A stretch of DNA of 64,000 bases from Natronospirillum sp965602035 (lineage in GTDB: Bacteria; Pseudomonadota; Gammaproteobacteria; Pseudomonadales; Natronospirillaceae): NCBI GenBank assembly GCA_965602035.1, contig OZ271919.1, positions 1,736,001-1,800,000 of the forward strand, read 5' to 3'. Both the position numbers and the translations under genes were made by a program. This document shows positions 62,232 through 64,000 of this stretch, piece after piece. Positions within the stretch are counted from its first letter, which is position 1; the number at the start of each line of letters is the position of its first letter. A model generated the notes under the pieces. The model had not been told where the DNA came from. It did no database searches and saw nothing but the letters and a program-made list of their open reading frames with translations.

Positions 62232-62270
62232 TCCGACATTCCCAAACACTGAACGCATACAGGTATTTGG

Positions 62271-64000
62271 ATGGCTGAAAAATCTCAGCAACAGCAGTCG
62301 CGCCTCAAGAAGCTCATCGCCAAAGGTAAGGATCAGGGCTACCTGACCTACGCTGAAGTGAATGACCATCTGCCGGAAGAAATTGCCAGCCCGGAGCAGG
62401 TGGAAGACATCATCAGGATGATCAACGATATCGGCATCAGCGTCGTGGAAGTAGCGCCTGAAGATGGCGATGCCCTGTTCATGGCAGACGACGCCAACAC
62501 CACTGATGAAGACGCCTCCGAGGAAGCCGCCGCCGCCCTGGTGGCGGTAGAATCCGACACCGGTCGCACAACGGACCCGGTGCGCATGTATATGCGCGAG
62601 ATGGGTACCGTAGAACTGCTTACCCGGGAAGGCGAAATTGTTATTGCCAAGCGCATCGAGGAAGGCGTGCGGGAAGTGATGGCGGCGTTGGCCCATTTCC
62701 CGGGCAACATCGAACACGTCCTGAGCGAATACGATGCGAGTCAGGAAGAAGAAGGCCGGCTTACCGACATTCTGAACAGCTTTCTGGACCCGGACGATCA
62801 TGAAGCATCGCCCGATGACGAAGCCACCACGGAAATGGTGAAAGAGTCTGACATTCAGAAGAATGCGGACGACATGGACGATGACGACAGCGAAGACGAC
62901 CCGTCGGATGGCGGCGTAGACCCTGAAGTAGCGCGCCAGCGGTTTGAAGCGCTGCGCGCGGCGTATCAGGACGCCCATGCGACCATAGAAAAGCACGGCC
63001 GCGACAGCAAGGAAGCCAACGATGCCCTGAATCGTGTCGGTGAGATATTTGCCCCGTTCAAACTCGCCAACCGCCAGTATGACCTGTTGCTCGACAATGT
63101 GCGGACTGCGGTGAACACCGTGCGCACCCAGGAGCGCAACATGCTGCGCATCTGCACGGAGCAGGTACCCATGCCCCGCCGTGAATTCATCAAAGGGTTC
63201 CAGGGCAACGAAACCAGCGATGAATGGCTCGAGTCACTGTTCGACGATGACACCTACGGACAACGCCTGTTCGAGTATGAAATCGAACTCAAGCGTGCTC
63301 AGCGCAAGCTGCGCAACCTGGTGAAACAAACCGGCATCAGCCTGGCGGAAATCAAGGACATTCACCGGCGCATTTCCATTGGCGAAGCCCGTGCTCGCCG
63401 TGCCAAGAAGGAAATGGTTGAGGCCAACCTTCGCCTGGTGATTTCAATTGCCAAGAAATACACCAACCGTGGGCTTCAGTTCCTCGACCTGATCCAGGAA
63501 GGCAATATCGGCCTGATGAAGGCCGTCGACAAGTTCGAATACCGCCGCGGCTACAAGTTTTCCACCTATGCGACCTGGTGGATACGCCAGGCCATTACGC
63601 GGTCGATTGCCGACCAGGCACGCACGATCCGTATTCCGGTGCACATGATCGAAACGATCAACAAGCTGAACCGGATCTCGCGTCAGATGCTGCAGGAAAT
63701 GGGCCGCGAAGCCACACCGGAGGAACTCGCCGAACGGATGGACATGCCGGAAGACAAGATCCGGAAAGTGCTGAAAATCGCCAAGGAACCGATCTCGCTG
63801 GAAACCCCCATCGGCGACGACGAAGATTCCAGCCTGGGGGATTTCATCGAAGACGGCACCATGGAATCGCCGTCCGACAGCGCTTACGACAAGAGCCTGG
63901 AAGAAGCGACCCGCGACGTGCTCGGCGGCCTGACTGCCCGCGAAGCGAAAGTTCTGCGCATGCGTTTCGGTATCGACATGAACACCGACCACACGCTGGA
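62271..64000 (+). CDS. rpoD: RNA polymerase sigma factor RpoD (3' end outside window)
   Basis: Primary sigma-70. ATG 62271 begins MAEKSQQQQSRLKKLIAKGK, region 1.1, followed by DPVRMYMREMGTVELLTREG (1.2), an acidic non-conserved insert, and regions 2.1-2.4: LRLVISIAKKYTNRGLQFLD, then DKFEYRRGYKFSTYATWWIR and QAITRSIADQARTIRIPVHM. Region 3 and the beginning of region 4 (LTAREAKVLRMRFGID) are present when the window ends after about 576 codons. Last gene of the macromolecular-synthesis operon. Confidence 0.97.
   Translation, partial: MAEKSQQQQSRLKKLIAKGKDQGYLTYAEVNDHLPEEIASPEQVEDIIRMINDIGISVVEVAPEDGDALFMADDANTTDEDASEEAAAALVAVESDTGRTTDPVRMYMREMGTVELLTREGEIVIAKRIEEGVREVMAALAHFPGNIEHVLSEYDASQEEEGRLTDILNSFLDPDDHEASPDDEATTEMVKESDIQKNADDMDDDDSEDDPSDGGVDPEVARQRFEALRAAYQDAHATIEKHGRDSKEANDALNRVGEIFAPFKLANRQYDLLLDNVRTAVNTVRTQERNMLRICTEQVPMPRREFIKGFQGNETSDEWLESLFDDDTYGQRLFEYEIELKRAQRKLRNLVKQTGISLAEIKDIHRRISIGEARARRAKKEMVEANLRLVISIAKKYTNRGLQFLDLIQEGNIGLMKAVDKFEYRRGYKFSTYATWWIRQAITRSIADQARTIRIPVHMIETINKLNRISRQMLQEMGREATPEELAERMDMPEDKIRKVLKIAKEPISLETPIGDDEDSSLGDFIEDGTMESPSDSAYDKSLEEATRDVLGGLTAREAKVLRMRFGIDMNTDHTL

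Overview
The window is GC-rich chromosomal DNA from a gammaproteobacterium. The best evidence is the housekeeping block at the right end: tsaD-folB-folK facing away from rpsU-yqeY-dnaG-rpoD, the macromolecular-synthesis operon. An initiator tRNA of gammaproteobacterial type, exonuclease I, a one-chain class I fumarase and a ykoFEDC cluster under a TPP riboswitch agree with this. A free-living, probably marine or halophilic member of the Oceanospirillales/Pseudomonadales is a reasonable guess, but the genus cannot be read from the sequence. No rRNA, CRISPR array, prophage or intact transposase was seen.

Layout. 1-13,500 is a catabolic island: a sugar- or polyol-type ABC importer on the minus strand, divergent from an unusual cytosolic regulator (winged helix fused to a solute-binding-protein domain). 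On the plus strand follow an SDR dehydrogenase, a 2-oxoacid/acetoin-type dehydrogenase (E1 alpha, E1 beta, lipoyl protein), an aldehyde dehydrogenase and a separate E2 catalytic protein. The E2 function is split over two polypeptides, and no E3 gene is present. 13,600-20,300 holds a chemoreceptor followed by a 23-bp perfect inverted-repeat element, metY, a REP-like pair, two small enzymes, and a periplasmic molybdopterin-fold protein coupled to a diguanylate cyclase. 20,400-24,300 is a TPP-riboswitch-controlled HMP/thiamine ECF importer (ykoFEDC). 24,400-36,400 mixes a TauD-type dioxygenase, two EAL proteins (one paired with a cupredoxin-like protein), a LigB-type dioxygenase beside a LysR regulator that has lost its DNA-binding domain, a TctC-type binding protein next to a second TauD-type dioxygenase, and an Atm1-type ABC exporter.

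36,400-39,200 is a decayed insertion zone: a Fic protein, a frameshifted and truncated hsdM remnant, palindrome-rich DNA, and a duplicated 3' end plus terminator of the initiator tRNA gene. 39,500-45,800 contains an Amt-PAS-GGDEF-EAL fusion, a small beta-barrel candidate, a NarL-type regulator whose receiver has lost its phospho-acceptor Asp, and an unknown lipoprotein. 45,900-57,200 has a DUF349 protein, sbcB, a fumarase, a kinase-like membrane protein without a visible N box, a membrane-anchored M16 homologue without its zinc site, and a GH13 glucosidase. The right end is housekeeping and the window stops inside rpoD.

How parts work together. Carbon catabolism (importer, SDR, dehydrogenase complex, aldehyde dehydrogenase) probably responds to an intracellular ligand bound by the regulator at 5010; inverted repeats at 4854-4894 are its likely operators. 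The dehydrogenase E1 needs thiamine diphosphate, and a thiamine-precursor importer lies about 7 kb away. Four c-di-GMP enzymes, three of them tied to a periplasmic or transporter-like input (molybdopterin-fold, cupredoxin, Amt), point to heavy use of c-di-GMP for sensing metals, redox state and ammonium.
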